From Persicaria tinctoria (Eukaryota > Streptophyta > Magnoliopsida > Caryophyllales > Polygonaceae), in NCBI GenBank assembly GCA_037127255.1, contig JBANSL010000013.1:12110688-12174687 (forward strand): DNA of 64,000 nt, read 5' to 3'. The notes under the pieces are model-generated. The model searched no databases and was not told the DNA's origin. It saw nothing but the letters and a program-made list of their open reading frames with translations. A program made the translations under genes and the position numbers. Below are positions 39,784-51,283 of this stretch, piece by piece; the first letter of the stretch is position 1, and every line of letters starts with the position of its first letter.

Positions 39784-40233
39784 CTAGAGGCGATCCGACG
39801 ACGCTTGCTATTCCACACTCCGACGAGCTTGATTCTCAAGCTCTTGATGTGTTCCGAGGAATCTGAGATCGACTTAGGAAGGAGACGCTGCTTGGTGCTC
39901 AACCTCGGCTCTTCACCAGCTTCTGTTTATCTTCGTCTTCTCAGATGAAGTGAAGGGAGTACCCGTTCCTTTTCATGTTTCTCCTTGATTACCTGTCGCT
40001 TGAGCTACTAGATCTAGGGTTACTTTCTAGTTTATCCATCATCTGTATCCATGACCTGCATTCGATCATACTTAGTGGATTCATGGGTTTGAGTCTCTCC
40101 CTCTTGAGGCTCCGCAAAGTAGGGTAACTGAACTGCGTCACCAATCCTCGTGTTCTCTCTTGCTTTTGTTCATTTGTGTTTAGCTCTCCATTATTTCTAT
40201 TCTAGGGTTTAGATCCAAAATCTGGTTTTAACA
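39331..40233 (+). repeat. copia 3' LTR, 903 bp, with (GA)n
   Basis: Starts TGTTATGCCTGATG after the polypurine tract and ends GGTTTTAACA. A (GA)n run of 58 bp sits at 39722-39779. The homologous LTR at 61.05-61.94 kb is 895 bp and has its run in the same place. No 5' LTR is present here. Confidence 0.75.
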
Positions 40234-40985
40234 CAGGGCCCTCACTGATATCATTGCCGCTACTGGTGCCGTTGTTGCTAGTCCTTCTCTTGGTCCTCGC
40301 AGCCATGACAACCACCGATAATGAACGGCTTCAATTCATGCGAAGCGGAGAACCTTCAATTCCGTTGTTGCTAATCACATATCAATATTAAAAGTGATTT
40401 TAATAGCAGAGAAAAATGTCATTTTGGGGTAGTCACCCAATTAAGGGTGCCTTGTGAACTTGGATTGAACCTTGGATTGAACATACTAAAACTTGGATTG
40501 AACCTTCAGAGGTGTGGCAAGAACGCTAGTTCACAAGGCGAGGCTGCTAGTAGGCAAGAGATAGAGAATATGAGAGCAGCTTCCAAGCCTTCGTCCCTTG
40601 TCGCTTGAGCTCTGCTAGGATTTCCGATTCCCTTGTGCTTTTGAGCATAGATAGAGCTCCCTTCATACAAACACTGAGAATCTGAGAGCTAGTGAGATTT
40701 GAAGCTCGATTGCCCTTCGCTTCTGACCTTGGTGACTGATGTCCTAGTTGAGGCTAACCGTTTTTCATTTCTCTGTCTGTTTTAAGCTTGAATCGTTTGT
40801 AAAACATATCTTCAAACGTTTAATACAAGTTATGTCTTTCGTTTCGGTGTTTGAACTCTCTCTTCAATCCTTTTTTCAATACTTTTATTAAATAAAAATT
40901 ATCAAAATATCTATATATAGATAGCTTGTATTGTGTGGTGACTTCTTAGATATTACAACTTGATTTTTTGAAGAATATAGAATTG
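40234..40985. other. unassigned spacer
   Basis: No recognised gene. Three near copies of CTTGGATTGAAC lie at 40458-40506. AT-rich towards 40985. Confidence 0.4.
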
Positions 40986-41207
40986 ATCAATTGTGAGGAA
41001 ATTTGAGATTGAATTGATGCAAGAAACTCAAACAAACTCCATTACAGAACAAGCTACAATCTGTAAAATATCTCACACACTTGAACCACTTGTCCCGCCT
41101 CCTAACTGTCTACTTATATCGGCTCTAAGAGAGATCAAGTTGGCAGCCGAAAGTACTAAATTATCCTTCTATTTTCCCTCTATTTACCACCTAACACAAG
41201 CCTAACA
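40986..41207 (-). repeat. probable 3' LTR of the 41-50 kb copia element (outer end uncertain)
   Basis: On the minus strand a polypurine tract (TTGAGGGGGG, 41230-41221) follows RNase H and is soon followed by TGTTAGGCTTGTG at 41207. The start may instead lie up to 13 bp closer to the polypurine tract. A TATAAGTAGACAG box lies inside. The far end is set only by composition. Confidence 0.5.
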
Positions 41208-41220
41208 TGTGCACCCATAT

Positions 41221-41626
41221 ACCCCCCTCAAGTTGGACCTAGACAAGGTAGAACTAGGCCAAGCTTGGACCGTAGAAAGCCATGTTGTTTGGCACCCAGT
41301 GCCTTTGTAAAAATGTCAGCAACCTGTAAAGATGATGATACATGAGCAGTTTACAGGAAGCCTTGATGCACTATGATCTCCCGAATGAAAAGATCATTAA
41401 TCCGGACATGTTTGGAGTGCTCATGGAAGACCGGATTGATGACTAACTATTGAGTTGATTTATTTTCACAGAATAGGGTAATGGGTAGATACACAAAGAT
41501 GCCCAAATCACCAAGGAGACCTTGTAACCGTACAAGTTCACTGGCGGCAATTGACATGCCCTTGTACTTACTCTCAATTGATGATTTGGAGACTACCTTC
41601 TATTATTTAGTCTTCCATGAAATGAG
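41221..41626 (-). pseudogene. copia RNase H, distal half (left of the gypsy insertion)
   Basis: The minus strand encodes ISWKTK, a double stop, then SSIESKYKGMSIAASELV, LQGLLGDLGI, LFCENKSTQ and VADIFTKALGAKQ, followed by the polypurine tract. It continues the RNase H that breaks off at 46832 on the other side of the gypsy element. Confidence 0.85.
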
Positions 41627-41631
41627 AGAGG

Positions 41632-42850
41632 TGACAAGAGGAAAACCTGTCGTTGTTCTTGCCAAAGAATACTCAAACTCATAACTAGTATAGTGTGTAA
41701 GCAAGAGGTCGATCCACAGGGAAATCTATTCAATTCAAGTGCAAGTCTAATCGCTAATAGAGAATATGGGGTTTTTTTGTGTGAAAAAAATCAGCCTTTT
41801 ATCAAAGCGGAAGCAAGTAAACAAAGTAAATTGATTGTAGAATGCAGTGGAGAGAAATAGGTTCACCTAAAATTTATCACTTCGATTGATGAATTCGATC
41901 CTTGTTTCAGCCTCTAGTTCTTGTCTTTTCCTATCAATGTCCAGATCTTAGGTAGATTACTAGTCCTACGAGTCCTAGCAACCCTTATCTCTAAATAACT
42001 CTAAAACGGTTAAGATTTAACCTAGAGATAGCATTAGGAATATGAATTAACCAAGTTACATGCAATATCAAGCTACGAGTCGATATTTAACATATATTCA
42101 ACTTCCTACACATCCAATTAGTCCTACGAGCCCTAAAGGGATATGATTGCCACTTGGGTTAAGGTTCGCTATGAGGAATCTACAAAACCCTAGCAATTGA
42201 ATGAATCTATTCTACCTAGTTGATCAGGCCAGAGAGAATAAAACACATTCAAGCTATTAAGCACAAAGAAGTCAAAACATTGGAATAGTAATAAGAACTA
42301 GATTAAGAAACTCATAATTCAACAATCAAAGATCCAAACTGTAGGCGAAACCTTGAGAGTTTAGTTGCTCATGCTCAACGGCGCTCTCAGCAATGGAATA
42401 AAGCGCATAAGGTAAGTTGAAGAAATAAACTAGAAAAGTCTTATAAAGGCCTCTAAGAGTCGGCCAATGAATAGACAAAAACCCTAATAAAAATCCATTC
42501 TGAACGGCGTGTTTCTGCGAGGGCCGCGGGGCGACCGGCGATCAGCGAAGTCCTCCGTTTTCCCTTCGAGCCGCGGGGCGGCCAGCCAAACTGCGGGGCG
42601 GCCGGCGATTCTTCCGAGCTTCTTCTTCCTTGACTTCGCAGCTCTTATGCATCTTTCTTAGCTTGTTTTTGCTCTTCTCCAATTCATTTCACCTTCAATC
42701 TACTATATCTGAAATAAACCATAAAATCATGTAGATTCCGCCTCTTCCAACTCAACAAGTAATTATGTAAATGCAACTAAATATATGCAATATTCACAAC
42801 TAAACTATGCTAAATGCAATCTATTATGCAATACTAAATATGTTCTATCA
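41632..42850 (-). repeat. gypsy 3' LTR, 1219 bp
   Basis: Nearly identical by eye to 45602-46826; differences include a missing 6-bp duplication (TGTCCT near 45910) and a handful of substitutions. It contains GC-rich CCGCGGGGCGGCC phrases at 42525-42605. Confidence 0.92.
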
Positions 42851-44560
42851 AATTACCCCACACTTGAACCTTTGCTTGTCCTCAAGCAATAGAAAACTCA
42901 ATTCTGCAGCCCCACAGAATAGCAATTCATGTATCCACACCTCAATAATCTTTAAGCGCATGAAAAACTAGCAAACACAATAGATTAAAACCATCATAGC
43001 ACATAATTGCAATAATCAATGAAATCAGGCAACCGTATCCATTCTAGACCTCACATGGATTATGTGTTTCACTCTCGCTCAAGTGTTTAGGGTTAAATGT
43101 TTACGCTCAAAACTCAATCTTAAAAAACTTATCTACAATAGTCTTGCACCATTGTTCCAATTCTCCACCGCCGGTGACTCTACACATAACAAAAATCATG
43201 ACGTCTTTTAATTGGGTTGTAATGGGGCCAAGGTAGAACATATAAGGTATAGAACAATTTTGGTCATGTGGTGCTCATAATCCGGGAACTAAAGAAGCAA
43301 CCAAATCATAAAACCACTCATAAACTCCTCATACCATATCTCTATAATGCCAAACAACACCAATCTCAAGCATAAAGCTTTACAAACCATACCCAACTCA
43401 TTCCTTTATTCTTTTTTTTTCTCTTTTTTTTTCGTTCATGCTATATCAAATGATTTTCCTTGACTTTGGCCCCTAAGTGAATTTTATCCTCCTTAGGTCC
43501 CAAGTAATGAATGTACTAGCAAGAATCAAACATCTCATAAAGGTACCTCAAACATACAATCCACCACTAAAAACCATCATCCACACTATAGATATTCACC
43601 AACTATCCCTAAATTCTCGGATGGGGTCAGGCTATCATTGGCTATGGAAAAATTTTGTGGAGCTACAAAAGAATAGGCAATTAGGCTCAAACTGGCTTCA
43701 AGCAGAGGATAATATGTAAGGTGGGAATAGAGTCAAATAGGGCTAGTAAAGGTGCCTCAATCATATTTAAGTCATGTGCATAAATCATAATATGCAGCCT
43801 TGAAAAAGATATCTAAATGCAAGGCAAAGAGGAAGGAATTGAAGAGAGTACACTCAACAACCAAGAGGACTAAATAAAGTGCAGTCCTGAATAGGATCAA
43901 AATAAGCTCACCAGGTCATGTCTAGAACTTCAAGATCACCCAAAATTCCAAGATTTTATGTGCTCAATCATTAATCAATCATGCTCACCAAATAGTATAG
44001 AAAACATATATCGAAGGCTTCAACAATCCCAGCACATCATGGGGCATAAATCTCAATAGATAGAATAGAGGACAAACGACATCCATATGGAGAAATAAGA
44101 CCTAATCCTAACAATGCAATATATAAATAACTAATTTTTATTTTTATTTTTTCGGGATTTTTTTTAAAAAAGAACTAACATGCTGATATGCAATATAAAC
44201 GAAAAACAAAAATAAAAGTGCAAACTAAAAATAAACATGAAATCCTATCATACCATGCGATTCTTCCCCCTACACTTAAATCAAGCATTGTTCTCAATGA
44301 CATAACAAAAGATAAAAATATGAAGGAAAGAAAGAAAAACTGACTTGTTCATTGCGGTCTTGGAAAGTGAGGAAAGTGAACATTTCAGTCCTGTCAGAGG
44401 CCGCGGGGCGGCCTGCGAAATTTAGCTCCTCAATGCCTTTTCTCCTTGCAGTGTTAGCTTCCTACAACCGAACAGAACCAAAACTAGTCTGAGAAAACAA
44501 AAGACAAAGAGGAAAACATAAAACTTACCTTGGGTTGCCTCCCAAGTAGTGCCTTTGTTT
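42851..44560 (-). other. gypsy internal region without ORFs
   Basis: Begins at the polypurine tract (42865-42851, minus strand). No RT, integrase or protease motif is visible on either strand. One 80-codon ORF at 43477-43719 has no recognisable family. Confidence 0.7.
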
Positions 44561-44564
44561 ACTG

Positions 44565-45005
44565 TCATCGGCTCGACAGTTTATTCATCAACTCATTCAA
44601 GACACAAGCAGACATTGTCAGTGCCCTCAAAAGCAAATCAAACTCTCGTGCCCAACCGATATTCGAATGCACACTAAAGATGAAACAATTGGTAATTAAA
44701 AATATAACAATGACAACCATTACCAACTTACCAGTCATTCGAGCTTGATTCTCCCTCGATGGTATGTAGGACCACCAACACAGTTCCGTTGATGGTTTGT
44801 TGAAGTAGTGGCTCCATGGATCGACATATTCACCAAAATCTCCCAATATGCAAAAAGTGCCAATTTCTTGTTCGGGAACCACAGAAATCGGTTCCGGACT
44901 TGGCTCTTTGATAGGCGAGTTGGGGATGGTTTCTACGAATGGAGTGAGCATCGAAACATACTCAATCTCTAGGGACATCTCCTGAGATTTCGTGTCGATA
45001 ACCAC
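44565..45005 (-). CDS. ORF of the gypsy element, unrecognised, 146 codons
   Basis: Read downstream of the Gag-like ORF. It contains a Pro/Glu-rich part (IKEPSPEPISVVPEQE), DPWSHYF and a hydrophobic run (KLVMVVIVIFLITNCFIF). I know no function. It could be the decayed end of the Gag or a lineage-specific ORF. Confidence 0.35.
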   Translation of the reverse strand: MVIDTKSQEMSLEIEYVSMLTPFVETIPNSPIKEPSPEPISVVPEQEIGTFCILGDFGEYVDPWSHYFNKPSTELCWWSYIPSRENQARMTGKLVMVVIVIFLITNCFIFSVHSNIGWAREFDLLLRALTMSACVLNELMNKLSSR

Positions 45006-45014
45006 TAGATGCTC

Positions 45015-45480
45015 TTATTCATTATCAGAGAATTCATCATTGCTTGCATCTTGGCTTTCATCAATTTGAGGAATAGAACATTGCTCAATTGTCAACTCCT
45101 TCAATGTTTGAGCGAGTCGGATAAGTGCTTCCCCATTTTGATTCGCCATCTTACGTAATTGCCCAATTTGCTCCATCAAGAAAATGGTTGAATCCTCCAT
45201 GGACGGGTCGGAGTACTCCATTGGTTGAAACATCGAAGTGTAGGATTCTTCCTTTGCTGACTGGTCACCCATGTAGCAGAAAAGATCCCATAGTCCCGAC
45301 ACTCCTAAACCAGCAAAGCTTTCATTGTTAATGGATCTGGCAAGTTCTCGGGTCTCAGGAGTCATGCCCTCAAAAATGCAAAGCACCACAACTCGCAAAC
45401 TATCTCGAAAACCCCGTGAATAACGGATGTCAAATAAATTTTGCACTCTTGTGAGGTAATTGTGAAAATACTCTCCCTAA
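45015..45480 (-). CDS. short Gag-like ORF of the gypsy element
   Basis: The frame, open from about 45480, encodes EYFHNYLTRVQNLFD, then IFEGMTPETRELARSINN and GLWDLFCYMGDQSAKEE. This resembles the LxxxFYxGLxxxTR...A segment of Gag in Tat/Athila and TR-GAG gypsy elements. It ends at TAA (45015). The N-terminus has no clear ATG: the first open codon follows a TAG. Gag and zinc knuckle are incomplete, so trans-mobilisation would be needed. Confidence 0.6.
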
Positions 45481-45579
45481 AACTGCCATAACTTCAACAT
45501 CTATAAATATTACCAATAAGGTGTCGTGAACCGTAAGATAGGTCTAGCGATAAAAAAAACACAAGAAATTGATAAGAAT

Positions 45580-45597
45580 TCCCCGGCAACGGCGCCA
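45580..45597 (-). promoter_or_regulatory. primer-binding site, tRNA-Asp
   Basis: The minus strand reads TGGCGCCGTTGCCGGGGA, complementary over 18 bases to the 3' end of plant tRNA-Asp including CCA. It lies four bases from the LTR. This PBS is typical of Athila/Tat gypsy elements. Confidence 0.93.
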
Positions 45598-45601
45598 AAT
45601 T

Positions 45602-46826
45602 TGACAAGAGGAAAACCTGTCATTGTTCTTGCCAAAGAATACTCAAACTCACAACTAGTATAGTGTGTAAGCAAGAGGTCGATCCACAGGGAAATCTATT
45701 CAATTCAAGTGCAAGTCTAATCGCTAATAGAGAATATGGGGGTTTTTTGTGTGAAAAAGATCCGCCTTTTATCAAAGCGGAAGCAAGTAAACAAAGTAAA
45801 TTGATTGTAGAATGCAGTGGAGAGAAATAGGTTCACCTAAAATTTATCACTTCGATTGATGAATTCGATCCTTGTTTCAGCCTCTAGTTCTTGTCTTTTC
45901 CTATCAATGTCCTTGTCCAGATCTTAGGTAGATTACTAGTCCTACGAGTCCTAGCAACCCTTATATCTAAATAACTCTAACACGGTTAAGATTTAACCTA
46001 GAGATAGCATTAGGAATATGAATTAACCAAGGTACATGCAATATCAAGCTACAAGACGATATTTAACATATATTCAACTTCCTACACATCCAATTAGTCC
46101 TACGAGTCCTAAAGGGATATGATTGCCACTTGGGTTAAGTTTCACTACGAGAAATCTACAAAACCCTAGCAATTGAATGAATCTATTCTACCTAATTGAT
46201 CAGGCCAGAGAGAATAAAACACATTCAAGAAATTAAGCACAAAGAAGTCAAAACATTGGAATAGGAATAAGAACTAGATTAAGAAACTCACAATTCAACA
46301 ATCAAAGATCCAAACTGTAGGCGAAACCTTGAGAGTTTAGTTGCTCATGCTCAACGGCGCTCTCAACAATGGAATAAAGTGCATAAGGTAAGTTGAAGAA
46401 ATAAACTAGAAAAGTCTTATAAAGGCCTCTAAGAGTCGGCCAATGAATAGACAAAAACCCTAATAAAAATCCATTCTGAACAGCGTGTTTCTGCGAGGGC
46501 CGTGGGGCGATCGACGATCAGCGAAGTCCTCCGTTTTCCCTTCGAGCCGCGGGGCGGCCAGCCAAACTGCGGGGCGGCCGACGATTCTTCCGAGCTTCTT
46601 CTTCCTTGACTTCGCAACTCCTATGCATCTTCCTTAGCTTGTTTTTGCTCTTCTCCAATTCATTTCACCTTCAATCTATTATATTTGAAATAAACCATAA
46701 AATCATGTAGATTCCGCCTCTTCCAACTCAACAAGTAATTATGTAAATGCAACTAAATATATGCAATATTCACAACTAAACTATGCTAAATGCAATCTAT
46801 TATGCAATACTAAATATGCTCTATCA
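45602..46826 (-). repeat. gypsy 5' LTR, 1225 bp
   Basis: Partner of 41632-42850. High similarity implies an insertion younger than the decay of the host copia element. Confidence 0.93.
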
Positions 46827-46831
46827 AGAGG

Positions 46832-48531
46832 CGTCCAAAAACACACAGTAGCTAGATAGAGAGCGGCATGTGTCCATACAATTTCCTCAATCAGCATCAC
46901 TAAAGGCTTGAACTGTAAGAGAAGATGATGTTGAATATGATAAGATATAGTTGAAGATGCCTTTGAGATAATGAAGAAGGTACATTACAACATTCCAATG
47001 AGGCTTTAAAGGATATTGAAGGAACTGGCTCAACTGCTGGACAATGTATGAGATATCAGGTCGAGTTAAAGTGAGGTATAACAACCTGCCAACAAGTCTC
47101 CTATAATCTTCAGGGTTGTCAATTGGATCACTGTCATGTGATGACAATTTGACACCATGTTGCATAGGAAACTTAGTTGATTTGCAACCTTCTATTTGAG
47201 CATCCTTAAGAATGTCCAATACATATTTTCTCTGATTGAGTAATATCCCGGTAGAAGATCGAGCATTTTCCATGCCAAGAAAGTATCTAGCAACACCCAA
47301 ATCTTTAATTGTGAATTCCCTATGCAGTGCCTCCTTTGTCATTTTGATCTCAGTGCTAGAATTACCCATAAGTAGCATGTCATCAACATATACCAAAGCA
47401 ATTGTCATGTTATCACCTGATGCTTTGAAAAACAAAGAATAATCATGAGTTGATTGCACAAACATATACCTTTGGCCCGAGTGTATGAATGAGGTTCAAA
47501 AGTGGCACAAATTAATGTAGGCAAATGAATGAACATAGCTTTGAGAAAGATGAGCCAAATGTTGAGCAAAGAATACTGCAAATGACTCAAAGGATGAAGA
47601 CTGCTAGTGAACCCGAGAGGTAAGGTTTGAACACACATAATCTTGAAATCTAATGGGTCTATGAACCTGTTGTCGCAACCTTGGTTGCTGATTATCAAGA
47701 GAGTGCCTTGCAACATCATGCAGAGAATCAACAATAGGAGAAGCTGAATTGTCACTAGTATGAAGCATAGAATCAACAGGTTGAACAACTGAAGAAGGTG
47801 ACAAATTTTCACCAGAATGAGGCAAGTGACTAGAAGATTGAGATTGGGAAGCACCATAAGAAATTGGCATATCCAAAATAAACCCATCATCATCACTATC
47901 AGAGGACACTGGATGTTGTTGTTGAGGAAGGGATTGAGAGGAACACTTTTTGAAAGGAAATATGGAATCTTCAAATTTCACATGATGACTGACAATCACA
48001 ATATTCATATCTAGATCAAATAGCTTATAAGCTTTCTGGCCTGGAGGGTAACCTAGCAAGACACACATGTGAGAGATAATGCCCAACTTGTCTCTATAGT
48101 CAATAGGTTGTATGTCATAACATAAACAACCTACGACTGTCAGCTGATCATATATACTTGGAAGCCACTCTATATAGAGCTTTAAAGGGATATTTCCACT
48201 GTAGAATGGTAGGCATCTTATTTATGATATGAGCAGCACTGAGAATACAATCCCCCCAAAAACAGATGGGTAACCCAGCATGGAGTCTAATAGCTCGAGT
48301 AGTCTCGAGTAAATGCATATGTTTTCGTTCCACATGTCTATTATGCTCATGAACTCCAAGAGATGATATGTGATGAACAATACCTCTAAGGTAAAACAAC
48401 TCAACACACTTTTTGTAAGTGAACTTAGAGCCATTATCAGTTCTGACCATTCTAACAGACGTCTGAAATTGAGTTTCAACCATATCCAAAAAACCTGTGA
48501 AAAGCCTCAAGACTTGCATCTTGTCTTGCAT
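46832..48531 (-). pseudogene. copia integrase core to RT, broken frames
   Basis: 48531-48148 encodes the integrase core (VRMVRTDNGSKF, GVHEHNRHVERKHMHLL, CFWGDCILSAAHIINKMPT). 48086-47604 encodes the integrase end (MCVLLGYPPGQKAYKLFDL, HHVKFEDSIFPF). 47465-46887 encodes RT with the active-site strand ALVYVDDMLLMGNS, KDLGVARYFLGME and TRPDISYIVQQLSQ, then SDAD at the start of RNase H. Several frame changes separate the blocks. The core starts right at the DNA-transposon insertion. Confidence 0.88.
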
Positions 48532-48553
48532 TAAATAAACCTAAGTTGATCTA

Positions 48554-49389
48554 GGGCATGTTTGGATTCCCATTGTATTATGATTATAAGTAATGTATTA
48601 TATTCAAATGTTACTTATAATTAAAATACACATGTATTATCACCTTCCTCACACCACCACCATCCCTACATGCCTCCTTTCCATTTCCCCGGATCTCAGC
48701 CACCAACAACCCCTCCCCCCATCACAACCAACATCTTCGATTGATTTCGCAGCAGATTTGAAGCACTGATCTCCTCTCACCCAGATTTGAAGCACATGTC
48801 TATAGATTTGAAGCCAGCATCTCCAATTCTCGGCCTCATATTCTCGGATTTGCCTCAGTCGACTCCAAATTTTGGTTGCCACTTCAACTTCTCTGCACCA
48901 ACTTGACATCAACTCGTTGAGCCATCCCCATCGTCTTCTCCCATATCCGGATTACACCTCTCTCAGATATGGGCACTTGTATCCACTTGCCTGAATGTAG
49001 CGGCTACCAATTGCTCAATAGTGATGGAGATGGCGACGACTCGACTTCGAAGGCGATTGTGTATTCCCCCAAAAAATTAGGGTTTCAGAAAGTGGTCTAT
49101 GTCGATCTGTGTATTCAATTGGAAGAAATTACCTTGTAAGTATGGGGGATTTGGGATTTAACACCTCCAAAGACCATTGAAGACACCCAAATGCAGTTGG
49201 AGACCTACTTCGGGCGGTGGATACGATGACAATGGCGGCAGGATTGCTCCCACATTAGATCTCTCTTCTATACCAATAGATTATAATCTATTTGTAAAAT
49301 CACCATCCAAACATTACTTATTTATTAAAGTTATTATTATCTAAAATATTGTATTATAATCATAAGTAGTTGGGAATCCTAACAAACCC
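48554..49389. mobile_element. 836-bp DNA transposon in copia integrase, TSD CTA (PIF/Harbinger-like)
   Basis: Terminal repeats GGGCATGTTTGGATTCCCA and (reverse complement) GGGTTTGTTAGGATTCCCA agree at 16 of 19 positions. CTA flanks both ends (48551-48553, 49390-49392). Taking out the insert plus one CTA restores an uninterrupted integrase alignment. Subterminal TTATGATTATAAGTAAT phrases are also inverted. The interior has no transposase domain that I recognise. Confidence 0.85.
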
Positions 49390-49392
49390 CTA

Positions 49393-50366
49393 GTATGATC
49401 ATCAAAGATAGTTTAGAAATACTTGGTACCACACATTGATGGAGTTCTGTAAGGACCCCATATATCCACATGATTTAATTGAAATGGGAAATCAGCAAGG
49501 GAATCACTTCTTAGAAACTTGAGCTTATGAAACTTGGCCAAAGAACAAGTATCACAAGGAAAATCTTTTACATCTGCAACCTTAAAATCCTTGATGTGTT
49601 ATAACTTTGAAAATGATATATAACCAAGTCTAGCATTCAATACATGCATGTTATTACACTTGAAACTAACATTATTTGACAAACTACTAGCTTCCTGACT
49701 ATTCTTCTCAAATCCAACCGACTTCAGCACATATAAGCCCTTCTCTTCTGATCCTCTAGCCAACACAACCTTAGTTACGTTGTAAGGTCATGTAACCAAC
49801 AATTAGTACCATCAAAACTGAATAGTGACCTCTGATCAAGAAAAATTTTAGAGACTGGAAGCAAGTTGGGCCTAAATTGAGGCACAAGCAACACATTTCT
49901 CAAAATCAATTCATTATTCAACTGAACAGAACCAACTTGATTAACTAATATGTGATCCCCTTAAGGTAAACCAAGGTTTATAGCACACTTCAGATCATGT
50001 AAGTCAAATAAAATAGATGCATCAAAGGCAATATGGTCAGTGGCATCAGAATCAGCAATCTATACATCATTTTGTGCTTTGTTACCACCAATGAGAAATG
50101 ACACATTTAGAGTACCTGCAAAGTGCACCATGGCCTGATTGGCTGAATTGTCAACACTCTTGACCTGAGACTTTCCCTTCAAGAGCTTCAAGACCTCCTG
50201 AAACACAGCATTCACAATAGCTTGATCTGATTTTCCATCAGTAAAAATGTTATCCAAAGGATTGTCCTGTTGGGAACATTCTAACTAAGCAACAAATTTG
50301 CATGGCTGCTTAGCTTTGTCTTCATCCTTTGGACCTTTAAACCACTCAGGATAGCCTATGAGTTTA
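49393..50366 (-). pseudogene. copia protease to integrase start, with stops
   Basis: The minus strand encodes IGYPEWFKGPK (end of the Gag zinc-knuckle region), a linker ORF (50257-50060) and a protease motif ADSDATDH. The canonical Trp before it is a TAG (50062-50060), and the catalytic DSG glycine is Asp. Downstream are GAG-pre-integrase remnants (about 49550-49760) and the integrase start FDDHT beside the nested transposon. Confidence 0.82.
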
Positions 50367-51283
50367 AAGATACTCTAGAAGGGGGATGAATAAAGTATGC
50401 CAGTTTTTCGCAGATAGTCTCAAGGCTTTTGAAGCTCGTGCAAAATCCTTTTAGATTAGACTTAGTCTTTTCTCAGAAAACCTGAATCACACAGTTAAAC
50501 AATTCGAACCAAGTGCGGAAATAAGGTAAAGTAGTAAATAAAGGACTCGATGAATTGTTTACGAGGTTCGGCACGAACTTGGCCTACGTCCCCGCCTAAG
50601 GTTCTTCCACAACCCTAGGATTCAACCGGGTTTTATTGATTCACAAGACTTAGGATCCTAATAGCTCACCGAGAAGCCTCTCTCTTATACAATTGCAATC
50701 TAGTCAACTCACGTTCCCTTGGAGTCCTAGACCAATCTAAAAGAGCCCCACCTCTCTCAGCTATCTAGTACAATCCTCTTACACTTAGTGAATCAATCGC
50801 CTAGTGTTCACTTCTTGAGTTACAAACTCTTGAGTATAACACTCTCTCGAAATATATCCTATAAGCTCACTGTGTAACTCTCAAATGCTTTGAAATAAAA
50901 TAACAGACTCTTAAGAACTAGCAAAGAGCACACGAAGAAGACATATTTCACTTGAGGGCTTGAGTGTATGAATGCTTGTGTTCAATGAATGTGTAGATGT
51001 CTTCTCTTCTTCCTTTTCTTTATAGAGAACAAATCGACGCCAAGGATCTCCACCAACGTCTATAGCAGATCATGGCCTAAGATGGATTCTTCACAATCTT
51101 CTATCTTTGGAAACTTCCGAAGCCATGATCACGATTTGACTCTTCTCAGCTTTGAGCTCTTAAGGAAGGAGCTATAATTCAAAAAGCTTCATGAAAAGTT
51201 AGTGAATATATAATAATATATGGAATCATATAATAATATTCGAACATAATATCATGGAGAACAGGTTTTGTGTTTCATCAACA
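50367..51283 (-). repeat. Sirevirus-like 3' LTR, outer ~35 bp missing
   Basis: Matches 58887-59815 nearly base for base. On the minus strand it starts TGTTGATGAAACAC at 51283. The polypurine tract AAGGGGGAGATTG lies ~90 bp further in (51379-51367) and not directly at the LTR. Confidence 0.88.

Larger units (their letters stand above)
38745..40233 (+). mobile_element. copia 3' fragment: RNase H end plus 3' LTR
   Basis: Plus-strand order is RNase H (38748-39223), a polypurine tract GATTAGGAGGACAAAT (39315-39330) and an LTR (39331-40233). Everything 5' of RNase H is missing. The family is the same as the copia at 61.05-64 kb: RNase H, the PPT context (GGATTAGGAGG(A/G)CAAAT) and the LTR, including its GA/CT microsatellite, all match. 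Confidence 0.85.
41632..46826 (-). mobile_element. non-autonomous Ty3-gypsy (Athila/Tat-type) element, 5.2 kb, complete with TSD
   Basis: Two direct LTRs (41632-42850 and 45602-46826) start TGACAAGAGG and end CTATCA. AGAGG flanks the element on both sides (41627-41631, 46827-46831). Beside the right LTR is TCCCCGGCAACGGCGCCA, the 3' end of tRNA-Asp, so the element reads on the minus strand. A polypurine tract AAGTGTGGGGTAATT lies beside the left LTR. The 2.75 kb interior has only a short Gag-like ORF and no protease, RT, RNase H or integrase. It sits inside copia RNase H. Confidence 0.93.
41208..50366 (-). mobile_element. Ty1-copia element split by a gypsy element and a DNA transposon
   Basis: Minus-strand order: end of the Gag zinc knuckle and protease (50366-49960), GAG-pre-integrase and integrase start (to 49393), a nested DNA element (48554-49389), integrase core (48531-48148), integrase end and linker (48086-47480), RT (47465-46832), a nested gypsy element (41632-46826), and RNase H end plus polypurine tract (41626-41221). 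The 5' LTR and Gag are missing; the sequence stops where the Sirevirus-like LTR begins (50367). Several stops show it is dead. Confidence 0.88.
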
